DNA from: CAISIP01 sp037968655 | GTDB lineage: Bacteria > Pseudomonadota > Gammaproteobacteria > Burkholderiales > Burkholderiaceae_C | Assembly: GCA_037968655.1 (NCBI GenBank) | Contig: JBBKVW010000435.1 | Location: forward strand, 1 to 23,128 | Direction: 5' to 3' | DNA: 23,128 nt | Part shown: piece by piece, positions 1 to 8,408 of the stretch | Layout of the letters: each line of letters begins with the position of its first letter | Numbering within the stretch: the first letter of the stretch is position 1 | The notes under the pieces: model-generated | Told to the model about the DNA's origin: nothing | The model's database searches: none | What the model saw: the letters and a program-made list of their open reading frames with translations, nothing else | Translations under genes and position numbers: made by a program

Positions 1-1005
1 ACCTGCTTTACCGGTGACGCCGGCAAAAGCGATGACGCCCGCTACGCCCGTGCCTGCGTCGAACAGCTGGGCATACACAGCGTCAATCTGCCGCTGGACT
101 ACGCCAGCACCAGCATGGACGGTTTCCTGCAGGTGTGCCGTCACCAGGAAAAACCGTTTCCGTTCATCGGCAACGCACTGGCCATGCCGCAGTTGTATGC
201 ACACATCGCCAGCCATGACGTGCCTGTCGTGCTGGACGGCACCGGCGGCGACGAGGTGTTTGCCGGCTACTGGGATCGCTATCTGCGCTTTGCGGTTTTC
301 GAAGCAATGCAGGTGGGCGATGCAGCCTGGATCGCGCAGATTCAAGCCGACAACGCCGACACCCCGCATCTACGTGTGATCATCCGCAATGCACTGGCGT
401 TTGCGGGCGCGGGCGCAGCCACCCAGCCGCGCGCCAGCGGCCTGAGCCGCAGTCCCGACGATCCGGCCGACCTCGACAGCTTTGTCGATGCCAGTGTGCG
501 TGATGCGCCCAACCGTGATCCGTTGTTGGAGCTGCGAGGGAACCTGGCAACCGCATTGACGCTAGACGCCGGCCAGGGCCGGCTGCATGAATGGTTGTGG
601 CAGAACGACCGCAACGCCATGATGTCGGGCATCGAGAATCGCAGCCCCTTGCTGGACTACCGGCTCGCGCCCTATATGGCCAGTGGCTACCGGCATGGCT
701 TTGTCGGGCAATGGAACAAGCATGCGCTGCGCTCGGTCTTTCCGCTACCGCTTGCGACCCAATGGCGGCGCGACAAACAGGGATTTCGCTGGGTCTACCA
801 CCGCTTCCTGCGCAACAACCGCGACCACATACTGCAACTGATTGCGGCATCGGCCATCCTGCCGCAACGCGTCGATGTATCCCGCCTGCTTGACGCGGCA
901 CAACGTGATCCGGATTACCTGGGTTGCAGCTTGTTGCACCGGATGCTGTGCATTGCCGGCCTGGAGCAAACGGGCTGCCTGGACGCAATAGCCGAAACTG
1001 CCTAA
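1..1005 (+). CDS. Asparagine synthase (glutamine-hydrolysing) family protein, 3' part only
   Basis: The frame is open from the first base, so the N-terminal glutaminase domain and the SGGxDS-type ATP pyrophosphatase loop lie before the window. The visible 334 residues match the C-terminal synthetase domain. Key motif is LDGTGGDEVFAGYW at about residues 77-90, the conserved GGDE/FxGY segment of class B asparagine synthetases. A later stretch (ENRSPLLDYRLAPYM, then a KxGFRW-like segment) is also typical. Enzymes of this family amidate a carboxylate using glutamine and ATP. Paralogues in polysaccharide loci are often annotated as exosortase-associated amidotransferases. Two glycosyltransferase genes converge on it from the other strand with a 37-nt gap, so I infer a role in a surface-polymer locus rather than bulk asparagine synthesis. 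Family is secure; the exact substrate is not. Confidence 0.85.
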   Translation, partial: TCFTGDAGKSDDARYARACVEQLGIHSVNLPLDYASTSMDGFLQVCRHQEKPFPFIGNALAMPQLYAHIASHDVPVVLDGTGGDEVFAGYWDRYLRFAVFEAMQVGDAAWIAQIQADNADTPHLRVIIRNALAFAGAGAATQPRASGLSRSPDDPADLDSFVDASVRDAPNRDPLLELRGNLATALTLDAGQGRLHEWLWQNDRNAMMSGIENRSPLLDYRLAPYMASGYRHGFVGQWNKHALRSVFPLPLATQWRRDKQGFRWVYHRFLRNNRDHILQLIAASAILPQRVDVSRLLDAAQRDPDYLGCSLLHRMLCIAGLEQTGCLDAIAETA

Positions 1006-1042
1006 GGCGATCGGCCGCATCGGAGCCGGACGGCCAGGCCGC

Positions 1043-2302
1043 TCAGCTGGACTGCGCTGGCAAGCCAAACTTGACCGCCAGGCGGTCCAGGTTGCCCTGC
1101 AAGCCGAACTCGGCATGGACCCGCGCTCGGCCTGCTTCACCCAGCAACTCACGGCGCGCTGGATCACGCATCAAGGACAGCAGTGCCCGTGCCAATTCCG
1201 CAGGGTCATCTGGCGGCACCAGCACGCCGGTGACGCCGTCGATGATCAATTCGTGAATCGCCGAGACATTGCTGGCAACGCAGGGAACACCCTGGCTTTG
1301 TGCTTCCATCAGCACATTGGGCAGGCCATCGCGATCACCGTCCTCGGCTATCCGGCTGGCCAATGCAAACAGGTCCGCCTGCTGGTACAGGCCCAGCAGT
1401 TGATCCTGCGCCATGGCGCCGCGCCACTCGATGCGACTGGCGATGCCCAGCGACCGGGCCTGCTGCGCCAGTGTCTCGCGCAGCGGGCCACCGCCCACAT
1501 GCAGCAGGCGCCAGTGCAGATCGGCCGGCAGGCGGGACAGCGCGTCCAGCAGTATGTCCGTTCCCTTTTTTTCGACCAGACGGCCAACCGATAACAGCAC
1601 CAGCGGATCATCAACCGCACCGCCATCACGGGTCGCCTTTCGTGCGCCCGACGCCGCGAAGCGCGAAAAATCCAGGCCGTGGTAGACCAGTTCGACCCGC
1701 CCTGGCGGCGCCAGGTCTGCCAGGTAGTCGCGGTTGGTGGCAGTACAGGTCACCAGCCAGTCGCAGGATGCAAGTTTCTCGCGCAACTCCCATTGCTCCG
1801 AGGTCCAGATGTCCTTGGCATGGGCCGAACCCGACCAGGGCAGGCCGCGGATGGCAGCGCAATAGCGCGCCACCGACGCCGGCGTGTGCAGAAAATGTGC
1901 ATGCACCCGCACCACCTCGGCCGGCAGTTCGGCCGCCAGCACCAGCGCCTGACCGAAGCGTCGCACGCGGTTGGCACTGCGGTCGCGCCACAAATCGATC
2001 AACCACTGGCGACGCGCGCGCTTGTAGCCGCTTTGGCGGCGCACCGTCCACCAGGCACGCAAAACGCGCATCGGATCATCGCGCAGGTATTCCGGCAGAT
2101 ACAACAAAGGCGCCCGGATGGAAGCATGGATGGGATGCACCTGCTTGTCGGTCGGATGGCGCAGCGAGGCGATCAGGATCGGCAGGCCGCGCTGCTCGAG
2201 CGCGGCGATTTCCTGGGCAATGAAGGTTTCCGACAGTCGCGGATAACCCTTGAGCACAAAGGCTACCGTCCCTGCCCGGCCGCCGTCCACTGGTTCAACC
2301 AA
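1043..2302 (-). CDS. Glycosyltransferase family 4 (group 1) protein
   Basis: A 419-residue GT-B fold glycosyltransferase. The N-terminus (VAFVLKGYPRLSETFIAQEI) is the donor-independent Rossmann half seen in WcaL/AmsK-like enzymes of capsule and exopolysaccharide synthesis. The C-terminal half has LLSVGRLVEKKGTDILLDAL and the GT4 signature EDGDRDGLPNVLMEAQSQG, which carries the nucleotide-sugar-binding EX7E pattern. Expected role is transfer of a hexose from a nucleotide sugar to a lipid-linked glycan at the inner face of the cytoplasmic membrane. The start is a TTG at 2302 that overlaps the stop of the upstream glycosyltransferase gene by 8 nt, suggesting translational coupling. No good ribosome binding site is visible, so the start is less certain than the family. 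Confidence 0.85.
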   Translation of the reverse strand: MVEPVDGGRAGTVAFVLKGYPRLSETFIAQEIAALEQRGLPILIASLRHPTDKQVHPIHASIRAPLLYLPEYLRDDPMRVLRAWWTVRRQSGYKRARRQWLIDLWRDRSANRVRRFGQALVLAAELPAEVVRVHAHFLHTPASVARYCAAIRGLPWSGSAHAKDIWTSEQWELREKLASCDWLVTCTATNRDYLADLAPPGRVELVYHGLDFSRFAASGARKATRDGGAVDDPLVLLSVGRLVEKKGTDILLDALSRLPADLHWRLLHVGGGPLRETLAQQARSLGIASRIEWRGAMAQDQLLGLYQQADLFALASRIAEDGDRDGLPNVLMEAQSQGVPCVASNVSAIHELIIDGVTGVLVPPDDPAELARALLSLMRDPARRELLGEAGRARVHAEFGLQGNLDRLAVKFGLPAQSS

Positions 2303-3521
2303 TACGCGCTACCGCGGCTTCTGCCGTTTCGTCTTCCGACTTGTGGATCCACGGGGCAACCAGCTTGGCCACATTGGGCAAGCCTTCAAACAGGCCCGGC
2401 ACAACGGCCTTGGACGGCAGGGGCTGGCGCGGCAAGGCACGCAGCGCATTGGCCATCACGGCCGGGTCGCGCGCGCCATCTTCGAGCAACATGCTGACAA
2501 GGCCCAGATTGGCCGCACTGGAGGCGCGGATGAACTGCTCCAGCCGCGGCTTGGTGCGCGGGATGATCAGCGCGCGCTTGTCCAATGACAGGACCTCGCA
2601 GAAAGTGTTGTAGCCGCCCATCGCCACGACGCCGCTGGCGCCAGCCATCAATGCTTCCATGTTGTTGTGAAAGGTGATCGCGTCCACCCGCTTGAGGCGC
2701 GCGGCCCGGTTCATGAACTCGGTCTGCTTTTCGGGTTGCATGAAGGGGCCCAGCACCAGCAAGGCGGGGTATGGCAGCAATGGGTCATGCTCATAGGCGC
2801 GCAGCACCCAGTCGATCATTTCCTCGCCATCACCGCCGCCGCCCGTGGTGACCAGGATATAGGGCTTCTTGCAGATCTCGGGCAGCCGCGGCGGTGCGCC
2901 GCCGGTGGACACCTCGCGCGCCAGGTAGCCGGTATAGGTCATCTTCTTGCGCACGCTGGCCGGCAATGCGATGCCGGCCAGCGGCTCGCAAATCTGCGGC
3001 AGGCCGTAGATCCATATCTCGTCGTACAGATCGCGCAAGGCCGGCAGAACCTTCTTGCGCTGCCACTCGGGCACCAGCAATTTGGGCTCGTCCATGACAT
3101 CACGAATGCCCATCACCAGCCGGGTGCCACGCTTTTTGAGCAGCTGCAGGGTATCGAGCACTTCGCCGCGCAAGCCCAGCGGCTCCTTGTCGACGATGAA
3201 GATGTCGGGGTCGAACATATCTGCCGTGTGGCGAATGATGGAACTGCGCATGCTCAGCATCTGCTCGATGTCTATATGCAGGTTCAATGGCGTGTATTCG
3301 CCATTGCGCAGTTTCACTACGCCTGGCACGCGCACGAAGTCGACCCGCGAGCGGAAATCGAAGCTGCCAATGATCGGCGAGCCCGAAAGGATCAAGACCG
3401 ACAGATGCTTGAATCGATCAACCAGGGCGTGGGCAATGGTCCGGCAGCGACGCAAATGGCCCAGGCCAAAAGTGTCGTGACTGTAGATCAGGATGCGGGT
3501 GTCTTTTCGATCTCGGTTCAT
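2295..3521 (-). CDS. MurG-like predicted glycosyltransferase (COG4671 type)
   Basis: A GT-B type protein of 408 residues. The N-terminus ILIYSHDTFGLGHLRRC is the GxGH acceptor-side loop of MurG-like/GT28 enzymes. VTTGGGGDGEEMID in the middle and MGGYNTFCEVL near the C-terminus resemble the donor-binding loops of that superfamily. I recognise it as the predicted glycosyltransferase group COG4671; the sugar and acceptor are unknown. The frame stays open to a TTG at 3572, but ATG 3521 is preceded by GGAG at 6-nt spacing and directly precedes the conserved domain, so I chose it. It is followed by a GT4 gene in an 8-nt overlap, so the two are probably one operon for a surface glycan. Confidence 0.75.
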   Translation of the reverse strand: MNRDRKDTRILIYSHDTFGLGHLRRCRTIAHALVDRFKHLSVLILSGSPIIGSFDFRSRVDFVRVPGVVKLRNGEYTPLNLHIDIEQMLSMRSSIIRHTADMFDPDIFIVDKEPLGLRGEVLDTLQLLKKRGTRLVMGIRDVMDEPKLLVPEWQRKKVLPALRDLYDEIWIYGLPQICEPLAGIALPASVRKKMTYTGYLAREVSTGGAPPRLPEICKKPYILVTTGGGGDGEEMIDWVLRAYEHDPLLPYPALLVLGPFMQPEKQTEFMNRAARLKRVDAITFHNNMEALMAGASGVVAMGGYNTFCEVLSLDKRALIIPRTKPRLEQFIRASSAANLGLVSMLLEDGARDPAVMANALRALPRQPLPSKAVVPGLFEGLPNVAKLVAPWIHKSEDETAEAAVARIG

Positions 3522-3595
3522 CGTGCTCTCCGTTCGAGTCGTGTCGCCTCTTGTGTTGTTATTTGCCGTCAATCCCGCGCTTCAAACGACTGCAA

Positions 3596-3601
3596 ATTAT
3601 A
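3596..3601 (-). promoter_or_regulatory. Possible -10 element of the glycosyltransferase operon
   Basis: A perfect TATAAT on the minus strand lies 75 nt before the ATG at 3521. No convincing -35 hexamer is seen at 16-18 nt, so this is only a candidate. The rest of the interval 3522-3794 (divergent, about 270 nt) holds no gene I can support and must contain the cyclase promoter, which I cannot place. Confidence 0.3.
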
Positions 3602-3794
3602 GGTCTGCGGATTTGGCCATCCTTCCGCCAGACCGCTGCGCGTCGTCGGACCGCGCCTGATGCGCGACCGCCTGCGCGCGTTTCCTTTTCCAAGTCCCCG
3701 TCGGCGCTAGCATCGACGCATGCGCGCAGATGAATCCATGTTGAAACTGTACCGGCCTTGGAGCTTGCAGTGTCAGGCGCTTGCCTAGCCGGAT

Positions 3795-5516
3795 TTGATG
3801 ATGCACAAGGCAGCCAGCGCGATCCACAGCCCTTGGTCCAGTGCGGCCCAGGTGCGGCGCGTGCGCCTGTGCAGTGGACTGATCCTGTTCAGCTTCGTCA
3901 GCATGCATCTGCTGAACCACGCCCTGGGCCTGGTCTCGCTGCAGGCCATGGAATCAGGTCGTTGGATATTCATTGCGATCTGGCGCAATCCGCTTGGTTC
4001 CGTACTGCTGCTGGGCGCTCTGGTGGTGCACCTCCTGCTTGCTTTTTGGTCGATCTATCTCAGGCGCCACCTGCGCATGCCGCTGTGGCAGGCCTTGCAA
4101 TTGGGCATGGGGCTTGCCATACCGACCATCCTGGCGAACCACCTGGTATTCACGCGTGGCGCCTGGACAGCCTACGACTACCAGGATTCCTACACCATGC
4201 TGGTTCTGTTGTATTGGCAGTTGCGTCCCGATCTGGGCCTGTGGCAATCGGTGTTGCTGCTGATTGCCTGGTCCCACGGATGCATCGGCGTTCACTACTG
4301 GCTGCGCATGCAGCGCTGGTATGGACGCGTTTCCATGTTGCTGTATACCGCAGCCATCTTGCTTCCGGTCATGGCCCTGTTGGGTTTTGCACAGGCGGGG
4401 CGCCACGCAGCGAACCAGGCGCAGGATCCGCAGTGGATGCGCCAGTTGCTTGCCGATACCCGTGTGCCCGACGCACTGGCGCTGGCCCAGCTGACACTGG
4501 TACGCGACACCATCCTGTGGCTGCTGGCGGCGACCCTGTGCGCGACCCTGATCGCACGTGCATTGCGCCAGTGGCATGAATCGACCCGCTCGGTGCGCAT
4601 CCGCTACCCCGATGCCCGGGTCGTCTCGGTGCCGATCGGATTCACGGTTCTTGAAGCCAGCCGCCAGGCCGGCATCGCACACGCATCGGTTTGTGGTGGA
4701 CGCGGACGCTGCTCGACTTGCAGGGTGCGGGTGCATGCGCCACCCGACAGCCTGCCACCGGCCAGCGATGCCGAGGCACGGGTACTCGAGCGGGTGGGCG
4801 CCGATGCAACGGTGCGTTTGGCCTGCCAGTTGCGGCCGACACATGATCTGCACGTCACGCCGCTGATACCGCCCAGCCTTCCGCCTGCACTAGCGCTGAC
4901 CCACCGCGAAGTCATGGCCGGCGAGGAACGCGAAATCTGCGTGCTGTTCGCCGACCTGCGCGGCTTCACCAGTCTGTCTGAACAACGCCTGCCCTACGAC
5001 GTGGTCTTTCTGCTCAACCGCTACTTCGAGGCTGTCGGCAAAGCGATCGAAGGTGCGGGCGGCGTCGCCAACCAGTTCACCGGCGACGGCGTCATGGCCC
5101 TGTTTGGCCTGGGTGTCGGTATTGAACAGGGCGCCCGCCAGGCACTACGGGCAGCGCAGGACATGCAGGCCGCAATCCACGGCCTGAGCGCGGACTTGCA
5201 TGAGGAATTGGCCAGCCCACTCAGGCTGGGCATAGGCATCCATTGCGGCCCATCCGTCGTTGGCCACATGGGGCGTGGCGTGGCAACCTATTTGACGGCG
5301 GTCGGCGACACGGTCAATACGGCCAGTCGGTTGCAGGATCAAACCAAACAGTTCCAGTGCCAGTTGATCGTGTCGGAATCAGTGGCCCGTCATGCAGCTG
5401 TAGACGTGTCAAGGTTCCGCCATGAGCAGGTCGAGGTGCGCAACCGCGCCGAACCGATTGGCATAGTCATCATTGCGCAGGCGACGGATCTGCAGTTGCC
5501 AGCGGCGGGCAATTGA
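3795..5516 (+). CDS. Membrane cyclase: cytochrome-b-like domain + 2Fe-2S ferredoxin + class III adenylate/guanylate cyclase
   Basis: A 573-residue fusion. Residues about 25-260 contain about six hydrophobic helices with histidines suited to haem b ligation (H38, H42, H79, H115, H160, H166), resembling succinate dehydrogenase/fumarate reductase cytochrome b anchors. Residues about 265-355 are a plant/adrenodoxin-type ferredoxin with C300-X5-C306-X2-C309 and C344. Residues about 375-565 are a class III cyclase catalytic domain: FADLRGFT and FTGDGVMALFG carry the two metal-binding aspartates, and VGDTVNTASRL carries the transition-state Asn and Arg, so it looks active as a homodimer. It should make cAMP or cGMP at the cytoplasmic membrane, probably gated by redox state (inference). 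An in-frame TAG at 3786 limits the start to TTG 3795, ATG 3798 or ATG 3801; either ATG is more likely than the TTG. No cognate receptor gene is adjacent. Confidence 0.87.
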   Translation: MMMHKAASAIHSPWSSAAQVRRVRLCSGLILFSFVSMHLLNHALGLVSLQAMESGRWIFIAIWRNPLGSVLLLGALVVHLLLAFWSIYLRRHLRMPLWQALQLGMGLAIPTILANHLVFTRGAWTAYDYQDSYTMLVLLYWQLRPDLGLWQSVLLLIAWSHGCIGVHYWLRMQRWYGRVSMLLYTAAILLPVMALLGFAQAGRHAANQAQDPQWMRQLLADTRVPDALALAQLTLVRDTILWLLAATLCATLIARALRQWHESTRSVRIRYPDARVVSVPIGFTVLEASRQAGIAHASVCGGRGRCSTCRVRVHAPPDSLPPASDAEARVLERVGADATVRLACQLRPTHDLHVTPLIPPSLPPALALTHREVMAGEEREICVLFADLRGFTSLSEQRLPYDVVFLLNRYFEAVGKAIEGAGGVANQFTGDGVMALFGLGVGIEQGARQALRAAQDMQAAIHGLSADLHEELASPLRLGIGIHCGPSVVGHMGRGVATYLTAVGDTVNTASRLQDQTKQFQCQLIVSESVARHAAVDVSRFRHEQVEVRNRAEPIGIVIIAQATDLQLPAAGN

Positions 5517-5616
5517 TTGGGCTGGCACTGGTGCCTGCCCTGCCTGCCCTGCATGCTGCGCATGCGGCCAGGTACGTGCGCGATCAAACTTTGGTCTTCA
5601 CGCCCGCAAGCGCCTG

Positions 5617-6537
5617 CTACTGCATCATGCTGGCCAGCCGGGACTTGAACTGGGGCAGCGCAGCCAGCATCGCCGCGCGACCGGCTTCAATGGATCGCCG
5701 CCGCGCCGAGAAGTCGGCACTGCCCACCCCCGCCAGCACCGGCTGAACTACTATGTCAGCACCGCGCAATTCGAGCGCATTGATGCTCTTGCCCATGATG
5801 GCAAAGGTCTGCAAAAGCACCTGCAGGACTCCGTCGGCCCCATTGCTCTGCGGCGCGTTCGAGATGTCCACGGCGATCACAAGCTCCGCGCCCATCTGGC
5901 GCGCATAGCGCACCGGCACCGGCGCAACCAGTCCGCCATCGACATAGTCGCGGCCGGCAATGCGCACCGGTTGAAACAAGGATGGCACCGCGCTCGACGC
6001 GCGCACCGCCAAACCGGTATCGCCGCGTCGGAACAGGATGCCATCGCCCGAATGCAGGTCGGTCGCGACGATTCCCAATGGAATCGTCATGGACTCGATG
6101 GCACGCCCATTGACCTGCGTATTGACATAGCGCGCAACCGCGTCGCCACGCAGCAGCCCTCGGCCAAACAACGGCAAGGTCCAGTCGGTCAGGCTCGCCT
6201 CCTCCATGCTCTCGGCAATCTGCTGCAGTTCTGCGCCGTTGCGCCCGCTCGCATAGATCGCTGCGACCAGGCTGCCGGCGGACGTACCAACAACCAGTTC
6301 TGGCCGGATCCCGGCTTCCTCCAGCACCTGAATCACGCCGACATGCGCAAAACCACGCGCAGCTCCACCGCCCAATGCCAGGCCGATCCGTGGCGCCGGC
6401 TTGGCCACTGGGGCGAGCACCGGGGACGGCGCCACCGGTTTGACCGGGACACCAGTGGATGCGCAGCCCGCCAGGATCAGGAAAAGGCCCAGCGCCAACC
6501 ACCGCCGCAGCCAAAGGGTGTTGGCCGGGCGCGGCAT
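5617..6537 (-). CDS. Patatin-like phospholipase lipoprotein (RssA-like)
   Basis: A 306-residue patatin-family acyl hydrolase. The N-terminus has basic residues, a hydrophobic core and the lipobox LILAGC with lipidated Cys25, followed by a Pro/Ala-rich linker (residues 28-50). The catalytic domain shows the oxyanion loop GGGAARG, the nucleophile Ser86 in GTSAG, and Asp200 in the DGG motif, so the Ser-Asp dyad is complete. It probably hydrolyses phospholipids at the inner or outer membrane. ATG 6594 is also in frame, but ATG 6537 places the signal peptide at the N-terminus as lipoprotein export requires, so I prefer it. It converges with the cyclase gene across 100 nt and diverges from the Fe-binding protein gene. 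The physiological substrate is not known. Confidence 0.85.
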   Translation of the reverse strand: MPRPANTLWLRRWLALGLFLILAGCASTGVPVKPVAPSPVLAPVAKPAPRIGLALGGGAARGFAHVGVIQVLEEAGIRPELVVGTSAGSLVAAIYASGRNGAELQQIAESMEEASLTDWTLPLFGRGLLRGDAVARYVNTQVNGRAIESMTIPLGIVATDLHSGDGILFRRGDTGLAVRASSAVPSLFQPVRIAGRDYVDGGLVAPVPVRYARQMGAELVIAVDISNAPQSNGADGVLQVLLQTFAIMGKSINALELRGADIVVQPVLAGVGSADFSARRRSIEAGRAAMLAALPQFKSRLASMMQ

Positions 6538-6618
6538 GTGCGCCGTTTCGTCGACGCCGCACGCACTGGCAAATTCAGCGTGAATCTCCCTCATGCGAAC
6601 CGGGCCACAATGTTGTTA

Positions 6619-6647
6619 TTGCGAATGATTCGCGTTTGACTTATTAT
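6619..6647 (+). promoter_or_regulatory. Sigma70 promoter with overlapping Fur box
   Basis: A -35 candidate TTGCGA (6619-6624) and a -10 candidate TATTAT (6642-6647) are separated by 17 nt. Inside lies the perfect inverted repeat GCGAATGATTCGC (6621-6633), which matches the 7-1-7 Fur-box arrangement common in proteobacteria. Iron-bound Fur there would block polymerase, fitting iron-repressed expression of the Fe(III)-binding protein gene at 6688. The patatin-like gene diverges from the same interval and could be affected. Confidence 0.7.
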
Positions 6648-6687
6648 TCGCCCACTCATTTCAACTCTACTTTTTCCAACTCGTCTC

Positions 6688-7737
6688 ATGAAAATTCCTC
6701 TCAGATCCCTCGCACTGGCCGCCAGCGCACTTGCCTGTGTCACGCCGGGATACGCCCAGTTGTCCGAACTCAATATCTACTCCGCCCGACACTACCCCAC
6801 AGACGAGGCCTTGTATGGCGATTTCAGCAAAGCTACCGGAATCAAGATCAACCGGGTCGACTCGGACGACGCCGGTATTCTCGCGCGCCTGAAAGCCGAG
6901 GGAACGGCCTCCGCCGCCGACGTGATCCTGCTGGTGGACGCATCACGCCTGTGGCGCGGCGAGACCGACGGCCTGTTCCAGGGAATCCGTTCGGCTGCTC
7001 TGGAACAGGCGATTCCGGCCCAATTGCGCAGCAAGCCCGATGCCGCTGGCAACACGGCCTGGTTCGGATTCTCCACCCGCGCCCGTGTCATCGTGTACGA
7101 CAAGGCCAAAATCCGGCAAGAAGACGTAAGTACGTACGAGGAATTGGGCGACCCGAAACACAAAGGGCGGCTGTGCATCCGTTCGGGTTCGCATCCTTAC
7201 AACCTGTCGCTGTTCGGCGCCGTGATAGAGCACCTTGGCGAACAGAAAACCGAGCAATGGCTGCGCGGCATGGTCGCCAATTTTGCGCGCTCGCCCAAAG
7301 GCGGTGACACTGATCAAATCAAGGGTGTGGCGTCGGGCGAATGCGCCATTGCGGTGACCAACTCTTATTATCTGGCCCGCATCATGCGGTCCGACAAACC
7401 GGAAGACAAGGCCATCATGGAGCGCGTTGGCGTCGTATTCCCGAATCAGTCCAGTTGGGGAACCCATGTAAACATAGCCGGCGGCGCAGTCGCCCGCAAT
7501 GCGAAGAACCCGGCCAATGCAGTCAAGTTCCTGGAGTACCTGGCCAGCGCAGCGGCGCAGAACCACTTTGCCAACGGCAACAACGAGTGGCCAGCTGCCA
7601 AAGGCGTGGAGATCAACAATCCTGCACTCAAGTCGATGGGCGGTGGAACATTCAAGAGCGAGACTGTTCCTGTCAGTCACATAGGAATGAACCAGGTCAA
7701 GGTACAGCAGATGCTCGATCGGGTCGGATTCAAATAG
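6688..7737 (+). CDS. Fe(III) ABC transporter periplasmic substrate-binding protein (FbpA/AfuA-like)
   Basis: A 349-residue extracellular solute-binding protein. Residues 1-23 are a Sec signal peptide ending GYA|Q. The mature protein starts LNIYSARHYPTDEALY, typical of the FbpA/FutA/AfuA ferric-binding family. The adjacent tyrosines Y227-Y228 in NSYYLAR match the conserved pair that coordinates iron. It should capture Fe(III) in the periplasm and hand it to an FbpBC-type permease. No permease or ATPase gene adjoins it: the next genes are a DUF1499 gene and clpA, so it is an orphan here. A Fur box lies in the promoter 40-70 nt upstream, supporting an iron role. No clear Shine-Dalgarno sequence precedes ATG 6688. 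Confidence 0.9.
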   Translation: MKIPLRSLALAASALACVTPGYAQLSELNIYSARHYPTDEALYGDFSKATGIKINRVDSDDAGILARLKAEGTASAADVILLVDASRLWRGETDGLFQGIRSAALEQAIPAQLRSKPDAAGNTAWFGFSTRARVIVYDKAKIRQEDVSTYEELGDPKHKGRLCIRSGSHPYNLSLFGAVIEHLGEQKTEQWLRGMVANFARSPKGGDTDQIKGVASGECAIAVTNSYYLARIMRSDKPEDKAIMERVGVVFPNQSSWGTHVNIAGGAVARNAKNPANAVKFLEYLASAAAQNHFANGNNEWPAAKGVEINNPALKSMGGGTFKSETVPVSHIGMNQVKVQQMLDRVGFK

Positions 7738-7832
7738 CCAGTCTGCTTTTGGCCGGCGGCATCGACCCGACGCAATTCTGTGCGAAGCCAGCAACGGGGC
7801 CAAGGCGCGACCCGATCGAATAAACTTGCGGC

Positions 7833-8321
7833 ATGATGCGATTGCTGCGCTGGCTTTTGATTTCGGCAGCCTTGCTGACGCTGGTGCTGCTTGCAGCCGG
7901 GCAGGCCGGATTTCTTGAAGGCAAGCCGCCGGCAGGACTCGGCGTGACGAATGGGCAACTGGCAGCCCCGTCGTCAAACCCGAACAGCGTGTCGAGCCAA
8001 GCCGACTTGTTCCCCGGCCATCCACAGCTAGCCTACGCGCGGATTGCACCGCTACGCTACGCAGGCGATGGAGTGCAGGCAATGCAAAGGCTCGCCGTGC
8101 TGATTCAAGCGACCGAGCGCACCAGCATTCTGGTCCAGCGGACCGACTACATCCACGCGCAGTTCCAGACACCGATCCTGCATTTCATGGATGACGTGGA
8201 GTTCCTGCTGGATTCCTCCGCCGGCATCATCCACGTGCGCTCAGCCAGCCGACTTGGAAAGAGTGACCTGGGAGCAAACCGGGCCCGGGTCGAGAACCTT
8301 CGCGCACGTTACGCCGAATAG
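7833..8321 (+). CDS. DUF1499 domain protein, membrane-anchored
   Basis: A 162-residue protein with one N-terminal hydrophobic segment (residues about 4-24), then a globular region whose features are typical of DUF1499: LVQRTDYIHAQFQTP, FMDDVEFLLD, and an Arg-rich RSASRLGKSDLGANRARVENLR end. The biochemical role of this family is not known to me. The segment suggests a membrane anchor or uncleaved signal. ATG 7833 is followed at once by ATG 7836 and either could start. No Shine-Dalgarno sequence is visible, and TAAACT ends 6 nt before the ATG, so a leaderless transcript is possible. It stands alone between the Fe-binding protein gene and the convergent clpA. Confidence 0.8.
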   Translation: MMRLLRWLLISAALLTLVLLAAGQAGFLEGKPPAGLGVTNGQLAAPSSNPNSVSSQADLFPGHPQLAYARIAPLRYAGDGVQAMQRLAVLIQATERTSILVQRTDYIHAQFQTPILHFMDDVEFLLDSSAGIIHVRSASRLGKSDLGANRARVENLRARYAE

Positions 8322-8329
8322 GCAGGCGA

Positions 8330-8354
8330 CGAAAGAAACTGCCCGCACTGCGGG
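8330..8354 (-). terminator. Probable terminator of clpA
   Basis: On the minus strand, 55 nt past the clpA stop, a short hairpin CCCGC-AGT-GCGGG is followed by CAGTTTCTTT. Stem is only 5 bp and the T tract is interrupted, so efficiency is uncertain. Confidence 0.45.
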
Positions 8355-8408
8355 TTCCTGGCCGGCTCACACTGTGCAGGCACGCCAGAGCCTTGGCGCT
8401 ATCAGGCG

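Noticed and set aside
5517..5616. Short TGCCTGCC-type repeats and GCATG inverted repeat between cyclase and patatin genes
   Set aside because: Repeats are too short and imperfect to call a terminator, attachment site or mobile element end.
6943..8172. Long open frame (409 codons) on the minus strand across the iron-binding and DUF1499 genes
   Set aside because: It spans two recognisable plus-strand genes and their gap, with no recognisable protein features.
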